Assembly: GCA_030374805.1 (NCBI GenBank)
Contig: JARGSG010000015.1
Location: 124,001 to 188,000, forward strand
DNA length: 64,000 bases
Direction: 5' to 3'
Origin: Gracilaria gracilis
Taxonomy: Eukaryota > Rhodophyta > Florideophyceae > Gracilariales > Gracilariaceae
The notes under the pieces are model-generated. The model saw only the letters and a list, made by a program, of their open reading frames with translations. It did not search any database and was not told where the DNA came from. Made by a program: the position numbers and the translations under genes. Positions 10,603 to 22,158 of the stretch are shown one piece after another; position 1 is the first letter of the stretch; each line of letters opens with the position of its first letter.

Positions 10603-11479
10603 CACGCGCCATGGCCGAGGAAGCTGGACGACACCTCGGACCGCTGTCGACCACGGTTTTCACTTATGATTGTTTTATGAATATTTAAAGGCCTGCATCT
10701 TCTTATAGTGACGGGAGGACGTACGGGCGTCAAATCATATGCTTGTCATTCGGCGGGTTTGTTGGAAAGCAATAAAAATTGCTCATCATAAGCACGGAGA
10801 ACAGTTTAGAATGGAAGTAGTTCGCAGCTTGTTGGTCATGTATAAAACAAAACAAATAATACATCACATCGATCTGGCAAAATATGCGCTATATCAGAAA
10901 CTTTACATCCTATCAAATCGAAGAAGGTAGTTCTACCGACTACCTTCTCTAACTTTATATGATGTAGATTTTCCTATAGCGCCCAAGGTCGTGACCGATA
11001 ATGAATACCCCCTTTGCGACAACCACGAGCATTATGTGGTTGTCGGAGAAGAAGAACTAATCACTGGCCACGACATTCTTCTAGTGACTGTAATGGGAAC
11101 TACTCTTCTTCAGTGATTGAAATATCAGTAATGGCTAAACACGATTATATGAGTTGAACAACTCATATAATCGTAGTCCACCATCACCGGTAGCTCAACC
11201 ACTTCCGATAGTTCGACCTAACGCAGTCTAATCTAGTCGATCTAATAAATAACCCCAGTCCAACAGTGATTGAGCTGGCTGTCAGAGCCGAAGCCGATTA
11301 CATGAGTTGAACAACTCAAATAATCGTACTCTACCATCACGGTCAGCTCAACCACTTCCGAATGTTCTCAGTAAAGCAAGGGTGCAGAAACAGCATACAC
11401 TCTGTCCGGCGACTCTGGCTTGAATACGCAATAGCATGGAAAATATAAAGTACGCCAGTTAGTAGGATTCACAGAAAAC
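10603..11479. other. intergenic, palindrome-rich
   Basis: No gene is supported here. The stretch holds an inverted repeat CGACAACCAC/GTGGTTGTCG (11018-11046) and two partial copies of a roughly 95-bp unit (about 11115-11215 and 11268-11363), each centred on a 32-bp palindrome around GAGTTGAACAACTC (11142-11173 and 11295-11326). Both units end in a shared TCAACCACTTCCG. This could be the remains of a small foldback element or the terminal part of the Harbinger element that begins at 23478. Confidence 0.6.
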
Positions 11480-11609
11480 GAACAAGATTGTCGAACGCAC
11501 CTTGTGTGCCACTACGTCCGCGCAACAGAACAAGGACGGCGATACTATCTAGCGCCCCAGCACACATATCTAAAGCACTCTCTTCTCTTCTTGAAAAGCC
11601 ATTTTAAAT
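11480..11609 (-). pseudogene. Harbinger-type transposase, distal half (cut by retrotransposon)
   Basis: If the retrotransposon at 11615-23010 and one copy of its target duplication are removed, the transposase frame that ends at 23011 continues here with NGFSRREESALDMCAGALDS, matching the region around the first catalytic Asp of HARBI1-type DDE transposases (the GxLDG/GAIDG motif). One TAA lies directly after the junction. Nothing similar to the rest of the transposase was recognised further left, so the gene was also truncated at this side. Confidence 0.65.
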
Positions 11610-11614
11610 CCTTG

Positions 11615-12466
11615 TGTGGAGCAACGCCTTTGGCGGGAAAAGCGCAGGCTCACAAAGACGTTCGGAATCTTCCCCTCGACAGGGAAGCACAGCGAACGGA
11701 GCACTCCGGGAATGACACAGCTAAGCCGGGTGTAAATCTGAGGTCAAACTACCACGATAAGCGTCGGAGCGTTATGCTGATTAGTAGTCGGTAGAGATCC
11801 ACGTGTTCCCACGGTCACGAGATGAGTCTTCGAAAGAGAGTAGCACGGCAACGACAAGGTGTCGGAAACGGGCCACTGAGAACAGGGCAAAAACGCAAAC
11901 CCAAAATGGAGAGAAAGCAAACCACCAGAGTGGGGAAAAGAGAGAGAGAATAAAGCAAACCCAATACAGGGGCGAGTATACGACAATAGGTCGGAACGAG
12001 ACACACAAATAGTGGTTATTTTCTGAGCGCCACAAGGGTGGGTAACTATACGTGAACAACGCAGTCGTCACTCCACTTGGAGGTGAACAATCCGCGAAGG
12101 CGTGATAGTAAGAGCCAGAAGCCCTTGCTTGGCTAGGGGCAGTTAACTTGGGGGAGCGGTGCTCAACCCTCTAAGTACTGAGCTCGGCGCACCACTGACA
12201 GTGGGTGCGCCGGGCAAAATAATCTATAAAATATCTGAGTAAATACAGCAATGCTGAGTGCACTGCCTTCGGCATATCCGTGCTACACGTGTGCTAGTCC
12301 CACCCGCTAAGCGGCGCCTCGAGCCGTGCAATCCACGTGTACATGTGTGGAAATTACCTCAGTGAGGCGACACGCTAATAGCGGTGTAGCTCATATATAT
12401 CTACTAACGCATGATGCGGGAATTAACTAAGTACCTCAAATCGCCTCCAAGGAGTGTTGTCCTTCA
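11615..12466 (-). repeat. LTR (3' LTR of minus-strand element)
   Basis: 852 bp, TG...CA ends on the plus strand (TGTGGAGCAACG to GTTGTCCTTCA). Collinear with 22159-23010 over the whole length. Adjacent on its inner side is a polypurine tract. Flank 11610-11614 is CCTTG. Confidence 0.93.
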
Positions 12467-12482
12467 TATCTTCCTCCTTAAG
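12467..12482 (-). other. polypurine tract
   Basis: On the minus strand this reads TTAAGGAGGAAGATA directly before the 3' LTR, the expected place of the plus-strand primer for reverse transcription. Confidence 0.7.
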
Positions 12483-12501
12483 AGTGAGCCACGCCGTCGC
12501 G

Positions 12502-14460
12502 ATGGCGGGTCGAACTCCCAACAGTGGGCATAAAAGCGCATCCCCGAAGTCTTCGGATTCCATATCGCCTCGCGAAGATCAAGTCTCTACCACTCGACAG
12601 TGCAAACCTCGCTCCAGCGACGATCAATCCTGTTCACAACAGTCTTCAACCCGCTCTCGCGGTGTTATTACCAACCTTCCCGTTCCTGGAGTGCCTCGCG
12701 CGATGAGCGGTCAACCTCCGAACTCGGGATACTTCTCCGGATATCGTTCGGTGCCTCTTTCGCAAAGCGGCCATGCTTCTGGGGCGTCCCAGGGGCTCAA
12801 CGCCAGTGGAGGGCACATTCTCCCTCAGGGACAGCAGCCCCATGGTCACGTCATGCATGACGTGCCGTGGCCTTCCTACGACGAGCTAGTCGGGCTGAAC
12901 TCTCGTGTTCATGCGCACATCTTCCGGACTGCTCCGTGGTTTCATCCTACAGCCGTTTTCAACGAGGAGCTTATCGTGTCCTATGCGGACGGTACTGATC
13001 GCCTTCTTTAGGATCTTCCGGCGTTAGTCACCACTTTGTGGGATTGGCGTCGACGGGTTGCCGTCCCTCCTCACGCAATCTTGCGGCGTTCCGGCGAGTC
13101 GCTGGCTTCCGCTCAGGCGGCGTTGGTTCGCTTGAGCTATGCGCGGCAGAGCCGGGCGAACTTCGAGTTCCCAATTCCTGATTCCATCAGTTTCGATCTC
13201 CGGTTGTACCTTACACAAGGCGAGATTTCGTATTGCGCCCGCTTGACGGTGGTTGAGACTTACTCCTGGGGAGGACGTTCTAATGTACGCCAGGAGGCGG
13301 TGTGTTGGATTCATCCAATCATCCGGGCGGAGTTCAGGTATCTTCGCCGGGAGTTTCGTTCGAGGTGGTTACAGAACTTCATCCGCGATGAGCGTCGTGC
13401 GCGTTCCCGTTTCGGGTTTCTCGTCCCGTATCAAAACACGGAGATCAATCGAATCCGGCACAACCACCGGCTGGGCCGTTACGTTCCAATTCCCACTTGG
13501 TGGTTTTCGGTGGAGGTTTGTCGCGTGTGCTACGTGGGGTTGCCCCCGGTCCTCTCCTATCTGGGCTCCTGCCTCATCGAGGATCCGTATTCCGGACTGT
13601 GGTACGTGGTGCTCACCGAGTGGGCCATCCGCACCGCGGCTTATCTCCTATGAGAAGTATACGACCAGTATCGACTGTGGTATGTCCCGCCTCGCCTTCG
13701 TACGTGCATCCGAGAAATCTCGTTGCGGGTCCCTCTGGGAGGTGAAAACAATGCCGAAGAAGTTCGTGGGCTCCTCGACGTAGTCGACCGAGTTGATTGG
13801 GCCAGCGTGACCTTCGCTCAGAGCGGCCGCGGTCACGAGGACGGCGGTCTCGACCGGTCTCCGGGACGACGCACGCCATTGGGGGGAGATTTCATCTTTT
13901 TCAATCCCCGGGAGGTGCAAGAGATCACCGCAGCTGAAGCGGCAGCTCTCCGGATGGCTCCGAGGTACATCCTTTACGGGCATCCGGTTGGCTTCGTCGA
14001 CGCTGACGATTTTTACCACGCCTATGGCGGTGACGACGACCAAATGATGGACGACGAACCCGAGACGGAGTATGATGACGACGTAGTCGAAGAGGTTCCT
14101 TCTGCCAACGCGGCTGAGCCGACCTCCAATGACACGGCAGCGCCGGGAATGGCGACGGCTGAGCCGGTGGATCCACCCGCGCCCGAACCTTCGTCGGTAG
14201 GTGCTGTGGTGGCTTCTCTTCCGGACGAACCAGGTGTGATCGAGGTGCCTACGGTCCTCCCCTCTGGGGGTGGAAGCGGTGAGGCGGCTGTGATCGCTCA
14301 GTTCCTCCGAGGAGTTGGGCTTTCCGCAACTGTCGCGAGCGGAGACGTCGCCGCAATGCGGGACTCGTTGGCTGCACGCCTTACTGGCGGATCCAATCCT
14401 AGCAATGGGGGTACTGGTGACGGCTCTCCGGGCCCTTCCAACCAAGGGTCGGGGGCTTAG
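12502..14460 (+). pseudogene. antisense accessory ORF inside the Ty3/gypsy element
   Basis: A single plus-strand frame of 653 codons runs from ATG (MAGRTPNSGHKS) to TAG at 14458-14460, interrupted only by TAG at 13009 and TGA at 13651. It lies between the 3' LTR and the end of pol and is transcribed in the opposite sense to gag-pol. The N-terminal 120 residues are Ser/Gln/Gly-rich. A basic, Trp-rich central region follows (AEFRYLRREFRSRWLQNF, YVPIPTWWFSVEVCRVCYVG), then an acidic stretch (DDDQMMDDEPETEYDDDVVE) and a Gly/Ser/Pro tail. Protein-like codon use on a strand with no pol frame, over almost 2 kb, argues it was a gene. I recognise no family. Its 5' end abuts the LTR, which could supply an antisense promoter (inference). 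Confidence 0.65.
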
Positions 14461-14634
14461 TCCATCGTCCTCCTGATTCCCGCTGTGCGGTGTTGTTGTA
14501 GGATTTAGCCTTGATGGCCATTAAACCTACTTCCGTCTATGACGTATATCTTTCCTTTTCCAAGTTCCAGCTTCGTCTTCTCCCACTTCTCAACTTCCTT
14601 CTTGGTGAGCTAGCTTCTTCCCCTTCGGGGCGTG

Positions 14635-16050
14635 TTATCCCACTTGGGCGTTGACAATTGTCGCCGGGAGACCCGTGAGAGTACGCCGATGGTACTGCAC
14701 CACTTTCGATCGTGGGAGATGCTCAATTGGCTCATCAGAGTCAGCCTCGGGTCCGTAGCCGTACCAACGTACGAGATACTGTATGTACCCCAACGGGTGG
14801 TATGAGTGTTCTACTATGTGGTCGACCACGAACTTCTGTCGGAAGACTTCCCGGCCTTGCCGTGTGATTACGACATCTTGCTTCGGAGAGCTCTCCGGTG
14901 GCTTCACCGTGTGTGGCACTGCGTCGGTGTTCCGGTTAGACCGTTTTGTGTCCAACAAGGTTGGTGGCACTGTATCTTCGCGGTTTGATCCCCCACTTGG
15001 GTCGATTGTCACGCGTCTCGCGGTGTCGGTGTTCCCGTTTCCTTGTTCCTGTATAGTTCCTTCTCCCGCGGGAATCGCAGGTGGGCGTACCGCAAGTTTG
15101 CGTGGTAGCAATTGTTTCGACGGATTGGTGTGTGACGTCGAACGCGCTGGCGGCCATGGTAACCCTGATTGAACCGGCCTCGCCGTGGTGGCACGTGACG
15201 TTGTCAACGGGTGGCCGTCATTGGTCTGCGCCGTGGCGTGTTCCGCTTCCGTATGCACTGGAGGTGTCAGCTCGGTTTGTCGACGTGGTTCGCTCACTGA
15301 GCTGATCTACCTTACAGGTGTAGTCCGTGTGCTACGGTTGGCACCTCCCTGCTGAGCATTTAGCCACGTGTCCACGGTGTGGCCCACCTCAGGCGTGTTG
15401 GGCGACTTAGTCTCCGACGACTCTTCTCCGTCTTGGACGTGCGAGCTCAACGGCGCCTTAGGTGGTATTTCCACTCCGATCTGCGATGTAGTCACTCCAG
15501 TCGCGCTATGCGGCGTAGGCAACGGCTTTGCCGGTAACTACTGAGTCTCTTCGGTCCTGTCCCGCACGGCGGTAGTGTCTGGTGACGATTACGCTTCTTT
15601 GTTGATGCGCGGCGACCTTGACGAGACGCCAGGCTTCCGAGAGGGCTTTGATTGCGCATTAGCGGTGTCTCTCTTCCGTGCCACACGGTGTTCCTCACGC
15701 GACAGCGCGGAAGCATGACGATCAACGAGTCCCTCCCCCTCCTTAGATGGAGCGACATGGGGAGTGGGTGTCACCGCGCCAAGGCGGCGAATAACTACGT
15801 CAGGCGGCCGGGCTTCAGACAGCGAAGCACCAGGGCGCGTAGAGTCCGATAACATCGGCAAATCCGAGAGTCCCCTACTTGGGTGTGGTACCTCCCTAGG
15901 GCGGTTGATCGGGGGTGGGTCCGGTGTGTCCGTAGTGTTCGTTTCCGCTTCTGCGGTAGAATGTTCACTTGATGGGTCGTTTCCCGCGGGCGGGGGTGCA
16001 AAAACCACGCGATCGCGGGAAATGCGTTCGTGTTGCTGACCCATCTCCAC
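14635..16050 (-). pseudogene. pol C-terminal linker and chromodomain
   Basis: After the integrase core comes a Pro/Ser/Thr-rich linker (15492-16050) and then a chromodomain-like fold at about 14640-14850: FVVDHIVEHSYHPLGYIQ, YLVRWYGYGPEADSDEP and IEHLPRSKVV align with the xVExIL, YLVKWxGY and TWEPxxxL positions of chromodomains. The aromatic residues F, W and Y are present, but the usual TWEP is DEPI. In chromoviruses this module binds histone marks and steers integration. The linker and chromodomain lie in different frames separated by stops, so the tail is broken. Confidence 0.7.
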
Positions 16051-17189
16051 TACGAAAGTGTTGGATTCGACAGCAATTGCTTTGAAAGGACCGTCGGCGA
16101 CGGGTGAGAGCTTGTGGAGTTTCTCCTTTCCTGGGTTCCAATACTCCTTAGGATGAACACACAGTCCCCTTCTTTAAGGGCGGGTGGTCTTCGAGGGGCT
16201 CGCTGATCGAAATCACGCTTATATGCGGCTTGTGACCGGGCCATTGACCGTTGTGCTGCAGGGACCAGCTTGGTAAGCCATGTCTTCCAGGTTTCCCTGT
16301 ATCCCTTCGTCGAAGGAAATTGATCCAGCGTTGGCTGTGCTTCGAGCGCTACGGGCGGCGGGGTGCGAGACAAAACCAATTCAAATGTAGTCAATCCCGT
16401 AGTACGGTGTACCTGAGTGTTGTATGCGAATGTCAGCGCATCGGTGAACAGGTCCCACGTGGTGGGGTGATCGGCTACGTATGAACGGAGTGCTGCTAAC
16501 GGCGTCCGGTTAAACCGTTCAGCCCGCCCATTACACTGGGGGTGGTAGGTTGTCGTGAAGAGATTCTTGACATCCAGAATCCTGCATACATCCCCGAAGA
16601 ACCGGAAGGCAAATTGTTTCCCGTTGTCGGAGAATAGATTCACCGGTGGACCGTATACGTATGCCCAATGGGTGACGAATGCTTGCGCAACCGTCAGTGA
16701 CGTGATTCTCAGTAAGGGTACGGTACGAACGAGCTTCGAGAAACGATCCGTGATCACGAGTAGAAATTTGCTACGCCGCTTAGTAGCGAGGAAGGGTCCC
16801 AAAATATCGATAGCTACGAATTCCAGGGGCGCCCTTGCGTGGAAGAGCTTCAGCTTCGTCGCATGGCCGCGAAGCTTGAGGCGATTCCGAGCACACTCGA
16901 GGCAGAACCGCACAGTTGCGTAGCAATCCACAGCCATTGCTGGCCAGTAGAATTTCCTTCGCAATGTAAGGTACAGTTTCCGTCCTCTGACGTAGCCACT
17001 AAGTTTGGCATAGTGTGATAAGTGTAACACCCGAGATTGTAGGGCGTGTGGCACCACTATTTGTGGGTTTCCAGTTACCGTGCGAACGAGATATCCAATA
17101 TCATTCACCCGAAAGGGGAGATCAGCTCCTCCATTGAGTTGCGCCCGAATCTTCGTGCAGTAGGGATCGCTGAATTGTTCCCTAACCAT
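16050..17189 (-). pseudogene. Ty3/gypsy integrase
   Basis: 379 open codons contain the HHCC zinc-binding module (HLSHYAKLSGY, then CLECARNR) and the DDE core: D in FVAIDILGPF, D in VNLFSDNGKQF, and E in GRAERFNRTPLAALR. The spacing is that of retroviral-type integrases, which insert the cDNA into host DNA and here leave a 5-bp duplication. The upstream frame ends at a TAG near 17291, so it is disconnected from RNase H. Confidence 0.88.
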
Positions 17190-17291
17190 CTCCTCCGTTG
17201 TGACGGGTACGAAGTTCCCTGGTAGAGGGTTCGCACTTTCGCTGACAGCGAGTAGGTCATCCAGTTCCTGGTCAAAATCCAGTTCGTCTGG

Positions 17292-17903
17292 CTATTCCTC
17301 TTCGATATCATCCATTTCACCTGCGGTGTAGTCGTCAACTGCGAAGCAGGGTATTTCCTCGTCATCGACGGCTAACGCTTCCCCTGTGGTAGGTAGGCGA
17401 GAAAGGGCGTCGGCTTGTGTATTGTTGGCGCCCTTCTTGTAGGCGACGTCGAAGTCAAACTCTGCAAGACGCAGTCCCCAACGCATTAAGCGGCCTGAAG
17501 GCTCCGATATGGAGAGTAGCCATCTCAATGATGATTGATCCGTGTAAACGGTGAAATGAGCACCCATGAGGTAGGGGCGTAGTGTGCATAATGCCTACAC
17601 TACTGCAAGACATTCCTTCTCCGAGACGTAGTAATTCTTCTCATGCACGTTTAACGAACGGGACCAGTACCCAATTGGCTAGCGTTCCCCCTCTGGGGTG
17701 AATTGTAACAAGGCGCAGCCTACCTGGTAGTCACTAGAATCCCTGTCTACGGTATATGAAAGTCCCGGTTTCGGTAGTGACAACACTGGTGCCGTGGTTA
17801 CACGCCTCTTTGAGAGAGTTAAAGGCTTCCGTCTGAGTAGACGTGAATGGGTCCAACTTTGGCGGTTGACCCTTCCGCAGAATTGCGTAGAGAGGTGCCG
17901 CAA
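17292..17903 (-). pseudogene. Ty3/gypsy RNase H domain
   Basis: Two open segments give the domain in order: YTVDRDSSDYQVGCALLQ (17700-17760), the catalytic Glu region near 17600-17640 (EKECLAVV), TVYTDQSSLRWLL (17520-17550) and the terminal GANNTQADALSRL (17390-17430). The first Asp sits in the unusual context DRDSS rather than TDAS. Stops near 17595 and 17677 and a frame change near 17790 break it. The domain would remove RNA from the RNA-DNA hybrid during reverse transcription. Confidence 0.8.
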
Positions 17904-19146
17904 TGTCCGCGAAGTTGGGAATAAACCGTCTATAGACGTTGACTAATCCTAGGAAGGACCTCAGTTCGGTCTGGGCAGTCGGTTTCGTGGCCTGTTTAAG
18001 CGACTTCACACGAGCTTCCTCGATCATGACACGTCCTGGACGGAATATGTGACCCAGATACTTGACAGTATCCGTGAAGAATTCGCATTTCCTCAGCTTG
18101 AGTGTCACTCCGGCGTCCCGTAACGTGGCCATTATGTCTCTCACATGTGCGAGGTGATCATCCAGATTATCTGAGAATACAATGACGTCGTCAAGGTAGA
18201 CGCGACAAGTACGCCACTAAAAGCGGGCCAGTAGGATATCAATAGCACGCTGAAAAGTAGCGGGAGCATTGGTTACACCAAAGGGCATCCGTTTAAAACG
18301 GTATAGGCCAGAATGGCAGACAAAGGCTGTCTTGTCCTGATCCTCCTTTCTCACTGGAACCTGCCAGTATCCCCAGTTAGCATCCAATGCCAGGAATACT
18401 GTAGCATTTCCAAGAGAATCGATGTATTCATCCATACGTGGAATAGAGTACACGTCCTTGACGGTAAGAGCGTTTAGACGACGATAATCGATACAGAAGC
18501 GCCAGGAACCATCCGGTTTCGGAGCCAGTACCACTGGTGATGCCCACGGCGAATGTGCCGGTTCTATGACTCCTGCACGGAGCATCTTGTCCACCTGAAA
18601 TTGCTCTTCTTCTCTGGCCTTGGGCCCCGCCCTGTACGGATGTTGGGCTACTGGCCGGGAGTTGGGAAGGAGATCAATCCGGTGTTCCGTGGTATTTATT
18701 TCTCCGAGAGAACCATCCCACATTGTGGTGAATTCACGAAGCATATCGCGCAGTCGTTTGCGGTGTGTCTCTGGAACATGTCCGAGATCGAGTTCTTCCA
18801 ATTCCCTTACTGGGTCCAATTGGTCGTAACTCGTCGGAACGCGTGTCTTCTCTGTCTTAACAGGCTGCTGACCCGAGAGACTCGGCGACGGAGACGAATG
18901 AGATTCTGACTCCTCCTGAGATTCTGACTCCTCCCCCTCCTTAGAGTGAACGATTCCGAGCACATCGGCAGCAGTCATCTTCGTCGGTACCAACGCAGTT
19001 GGATGCGGCATGACCGAGCCAATCACTTGGTTTTTCACCAGATACTGGGTTGTTTTGCCTAGATTGGCTATCAACACGTAAAACGGATTATCCGGTTCCA
19101 CCTGGACCACTCCATTAGCAATGGCAAGAGAGTATTTATCATACAA
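17734..19146 (-). pseudogene. Ty3/gypsy reverse transcriptase
   Basis: Two segments in one frame with a single TAG near 18215 between them. Motifs in order: HPYRAGPKAREEEQFQVDKM, SPWASPVVLAPKPDGSWRF, CIDYRRLNALTVKD, FLALDANWGYWQVPV, MPFGVTNAPATFQRAID, the catalytic YLDDVIVFS (18170-18205), then KYLGHIF and TELRSFLGLVNVYRRFI. All palm motifs are recognisable, so the break is recent relative to the divergence of the family. An acidic and Ser-rich segment (residues about 65-95 of the first segment) links it to the protease. Confidence 0.9.
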
Positions 19147-20118
19147 CTACGGCAATGGCTGGACGATTCGTAAACCGTGTTGACGGGAATTCACCTGTAC
19201 CCAGACTTGAGACTCTGGAGGCACGCGTGTCGCGGAGGCAACACGAAGCTTCGTAGATTCCCGAGAACTCGGTGGTGCTTCCTGCGCCGCAGGTAGAGGT
19301 ACGTGCTTCTTGGAGGCATGCCTCAAAGGACGATGAACAATCGGCACGGACGAACCATCTTCCATTTCAACACGCCTCTGGCGGGGCCTAATGGCATCGA
19401 CAAAGCGGTCGCAAAAGTCACAACCCAAAATGACTGGGGCGGCCAGGGACCGACAAACGACAAAGTCGAGCTTCACCACGCATGAGCCCAAGCGGATTAC
19501 CAACTCGATGTATCCTACCGTTGACAACGGGTTGTTATTCGCGTCAGCGACGTCAGGAATGTCGCCACGGCGAATGTGTGACCACAAAGCGGGTGGCAAT
19601 GCTGTCTCAACAATGAAGTTCGGACCTGCGCCTGTATCTAATACAGTGGGATAACGCACCATAAACTGGGGTGAAAGGCCAAGGTCGGCATAGACCTTGT
19701 AATTGCGCTTGGCCATCACCATAACTCTATCCTGGAACCGGTTATTTCTTACCCGTATCCACGGTCGACGAAGAACACCAAGGTGTTCTGAGTTCACGTC
19801 TTCGACGGCCTGTTTCCTCGAGAGGATTTGGATCTGGGAGCGAGGCAGGGACGCCTCGGGCGCCTTCAGCCTCAACTCTGAGGGCGCCTCTCCAAGAGAG
19901 GAGACTCCCACAATTAGTTTTTCTGAGCAGATTCCGCCTGAGGCGTGTGCTCGGTGTTCCGAACCATTGATGCGTGGACACCAGCGGCAGAAGCGTCCGC
20001 AGTAGCGGTGGAATTTCCCTCGAGAGGGGTACGGGGGTGAGAAGTCACCATGTTCTGGGGCAAGTGGAGCCGCAATTGTGCGTGGAATATCCATCTTCGC
20101 GCGGATGTACGATGCCAT
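19147..20118 (-). pseudogene. Ty3/gypsy aspartic protease segment
   Basis: About 320 codons with the retropepsin active site VLDTGAGPNFIVE (19605-19645) and the downstream LGCDF motif in which the Leu-Gly pair of the protease flap end is kept. In the element it would cut the Gag-Pol precursor. It is in the same frame as gag and RT and is bounded by single stops (TAA near 20152, TAG near 19147), consistent with an ancestral continuous polyprotein. Confidence 0.8.
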
Positions 20119-20151
20119 CGGAACGGAAGCCTTCTCCTCAGGTGAGAAGGA

Positions 20152-21999
20152 TTAGTAGTTGGCAATGACTTGTGCCCATTCACGCATGGTTAAAACGCAC
20201 TGCGGAGAAGTATGCCCTCGCGTATAGCAGAGGTGACAGATCAATCCAAAAATGGCATTGACGTTCCGAGTATTCGAGAATCGCACCGCTGGGCGGGAAG
20301 CTTGCCAGCCAGGCCGTAAAGCCCGGGTTCCACCGTTCTCATATGACATTCGAGGCGGTCGAACTCGGTTCGAATCTGCGTATAGCAGTTTATCGTCCGG
20401 AGCCGTTTGAAACGAGGCATCCGTGGTTGAGGGAAGCTCCGTTGTCGGGATTGAAAGCACGTCGCTACGGGCAAAGTGCACCTGATCATACTCCTTTTGG
20501 GAGTGTTCACCAGCCAGCATTGACGCCGACGGGTTTCCCGATTCCAACATCAACGCTTTAGCGGACTTCAACCGGGTACCCGGGACTCGTGCGCGTAGCA
20601 CATCGCCTTCGGCGCGTGCATACTGCAGCAGTTCCAAGTACGTAGTCTTACGGTTTTCTTCACGGCGACGGGCCACTAGGGTCCGTATAGCCGGGTCTAG
20701 TCCATCAACGAACATGGTACAACGCTCTTGAGCGGAATAAAAATTGCCACAACGGTGGAAGGCCTTATTCAGGCGCACCGAGTAATCGGTTTCCGTTTCG
20801 CCGGGGCGTTGTTTGGTGTCCCTCAGAGCGAGGATAGCCGACTGGATGGCGGTACCAGTGGCAAAGGACCTCAGTAGATACTGAACTGCTTCAGGCCAGC
20901 AAGTAACCCCTCCTTCTGAGGCGCGCGATGAACCTCTTACAGAGTTGTACTGATATTCCTCAAGTCCGCGTAGAAAATAGGGCAGCGCGACAAACACCTG
21001 TCCTTCATTCATCCCATGGATGTCGGCTTCCGCTACAAAGCGTGATAAAAAATCCAACACCAAGATGGGATCATCGCCAGTAAACAGTTGATTACGGAGC
21101 GACAGCTGCATCCGTTTGATACAGTCTTTGACCTTTCCCGTCCCACGGGGAGTTCTATCCAATGAGGAGTCCTCCAAACGGTAATACCGGTATGACAACA
21201 GCTTCTTGTAGAGCAGATTGGTAGGCTTCAACTCTTTTAATCCAGAGTGCTTCCTTCCCTTCGAGCGGGCGCGTATCACACCTTGGGTGGCTGATGACCG
21301 CTTTGAGCGTGACGAACGCTCACGAGGGGCTTCTTCTACCGACGAGTCGGACGAATCAGACCCGGTTGACCGGCGAGAAGAAAGAAAAGATGCTGACGAA
21401 TCAGAGTCGTAGTTCTTCCGCTCTTTGCGTGCTTTGGATCCACTGACCTTCTTGTCACGGTGTTAAACAGCAACCGGTTCAGCCGTGCGATTGGCTCAAA
21501 CCAGGACGGTTTGTTCCATCGTTTCTAGACGGGCGCGGAGGCGAGTAAACTTTTCAGCCACGTCCTCCACGAAATTAGCGGGTCCTCCGAAAGCTTCCAA
21601 GAGGGAGTTGACATCACCACGCAATACGCGGAGATCCTCAGAAAAGTCCTGCAAAGCAGTGTCATCCACCTTCTTTCGAAGTAGCGACAACTCCTTAGCA
21701 AGGGTAGCATGGGCAGCCCGCGTAGAGCGGAGCTGCTCTTCCACAGTTAAGTGGGGGGTGTCATTGACAGTAGCCCTCAGAGGTGCCTCAGGGGCTGGAC
21801 CAGCAAGGGCAGGAGCCGGTCCTTCACCTCGATGAGGGTTGATCAATGACGAGGGCGGAAGTCGAGTGGTCGTCGGCACAGCTTCAGTAGCCGGCATCCC
21901 TTCGGTCCGGGACCGTGAACGGGTGGGGATCCGTGACGGAGGTGGCGGATCCGATCTTCCAGTCTGACTGCGTGTCTTCGGACGATCTGACAGAGTCAT
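20152..21999 (-). pseudogene. Ty3/gypsy gag with zinc knuckle
   Basis: One frame from MTLSDRPKTRSQTG (21999) to TAA at 20152, interrupted by TGA near 21494 and TAA near 21464. It shows a basic, Pro-rich N-terminus, a coiled-coil segment (VEEQLRSTRAAHATLAKELS), a Ser-rich stretch, a capsid-like helical region (QLFTGDDPILVLDFLSRFV to RTLVARRREEN) and one CX2CX4HX4C knuckle (CHLCYTRGHTSPQC, near 20200-20240). Gag would form the virus-like particle and package the RNA. The two stops rule out a full-length product. Confidence 0.85.
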
Positions 22000-22140
22000 G
22001 ACAAGAACAACCGTACAACGGGATAATCGACAGCCAATTGGCTGGGACTTCGAATGAACTTCCAAATTGAAAAAAGGACAAAAGGACTAACCTCGCCACG
22101 AGTGAATTCACGAGTGAATCTTCCGACAAAACTAGTCGTT

Positions 22141-22156
22141 CTAGGTCGGGAGACCA
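22141..22156 (-). other. primer-binding site
   Basis: Directly inside the 5' LTR, after 2 nt, the minus strand reads TGGTCTCCCGACCTAG. It starts with TGG, complementary to the CCA end of a tRNA. I could not assign the tRNA from memory. Confidence 0.6.
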
Positions 22157-22158
22157 CT

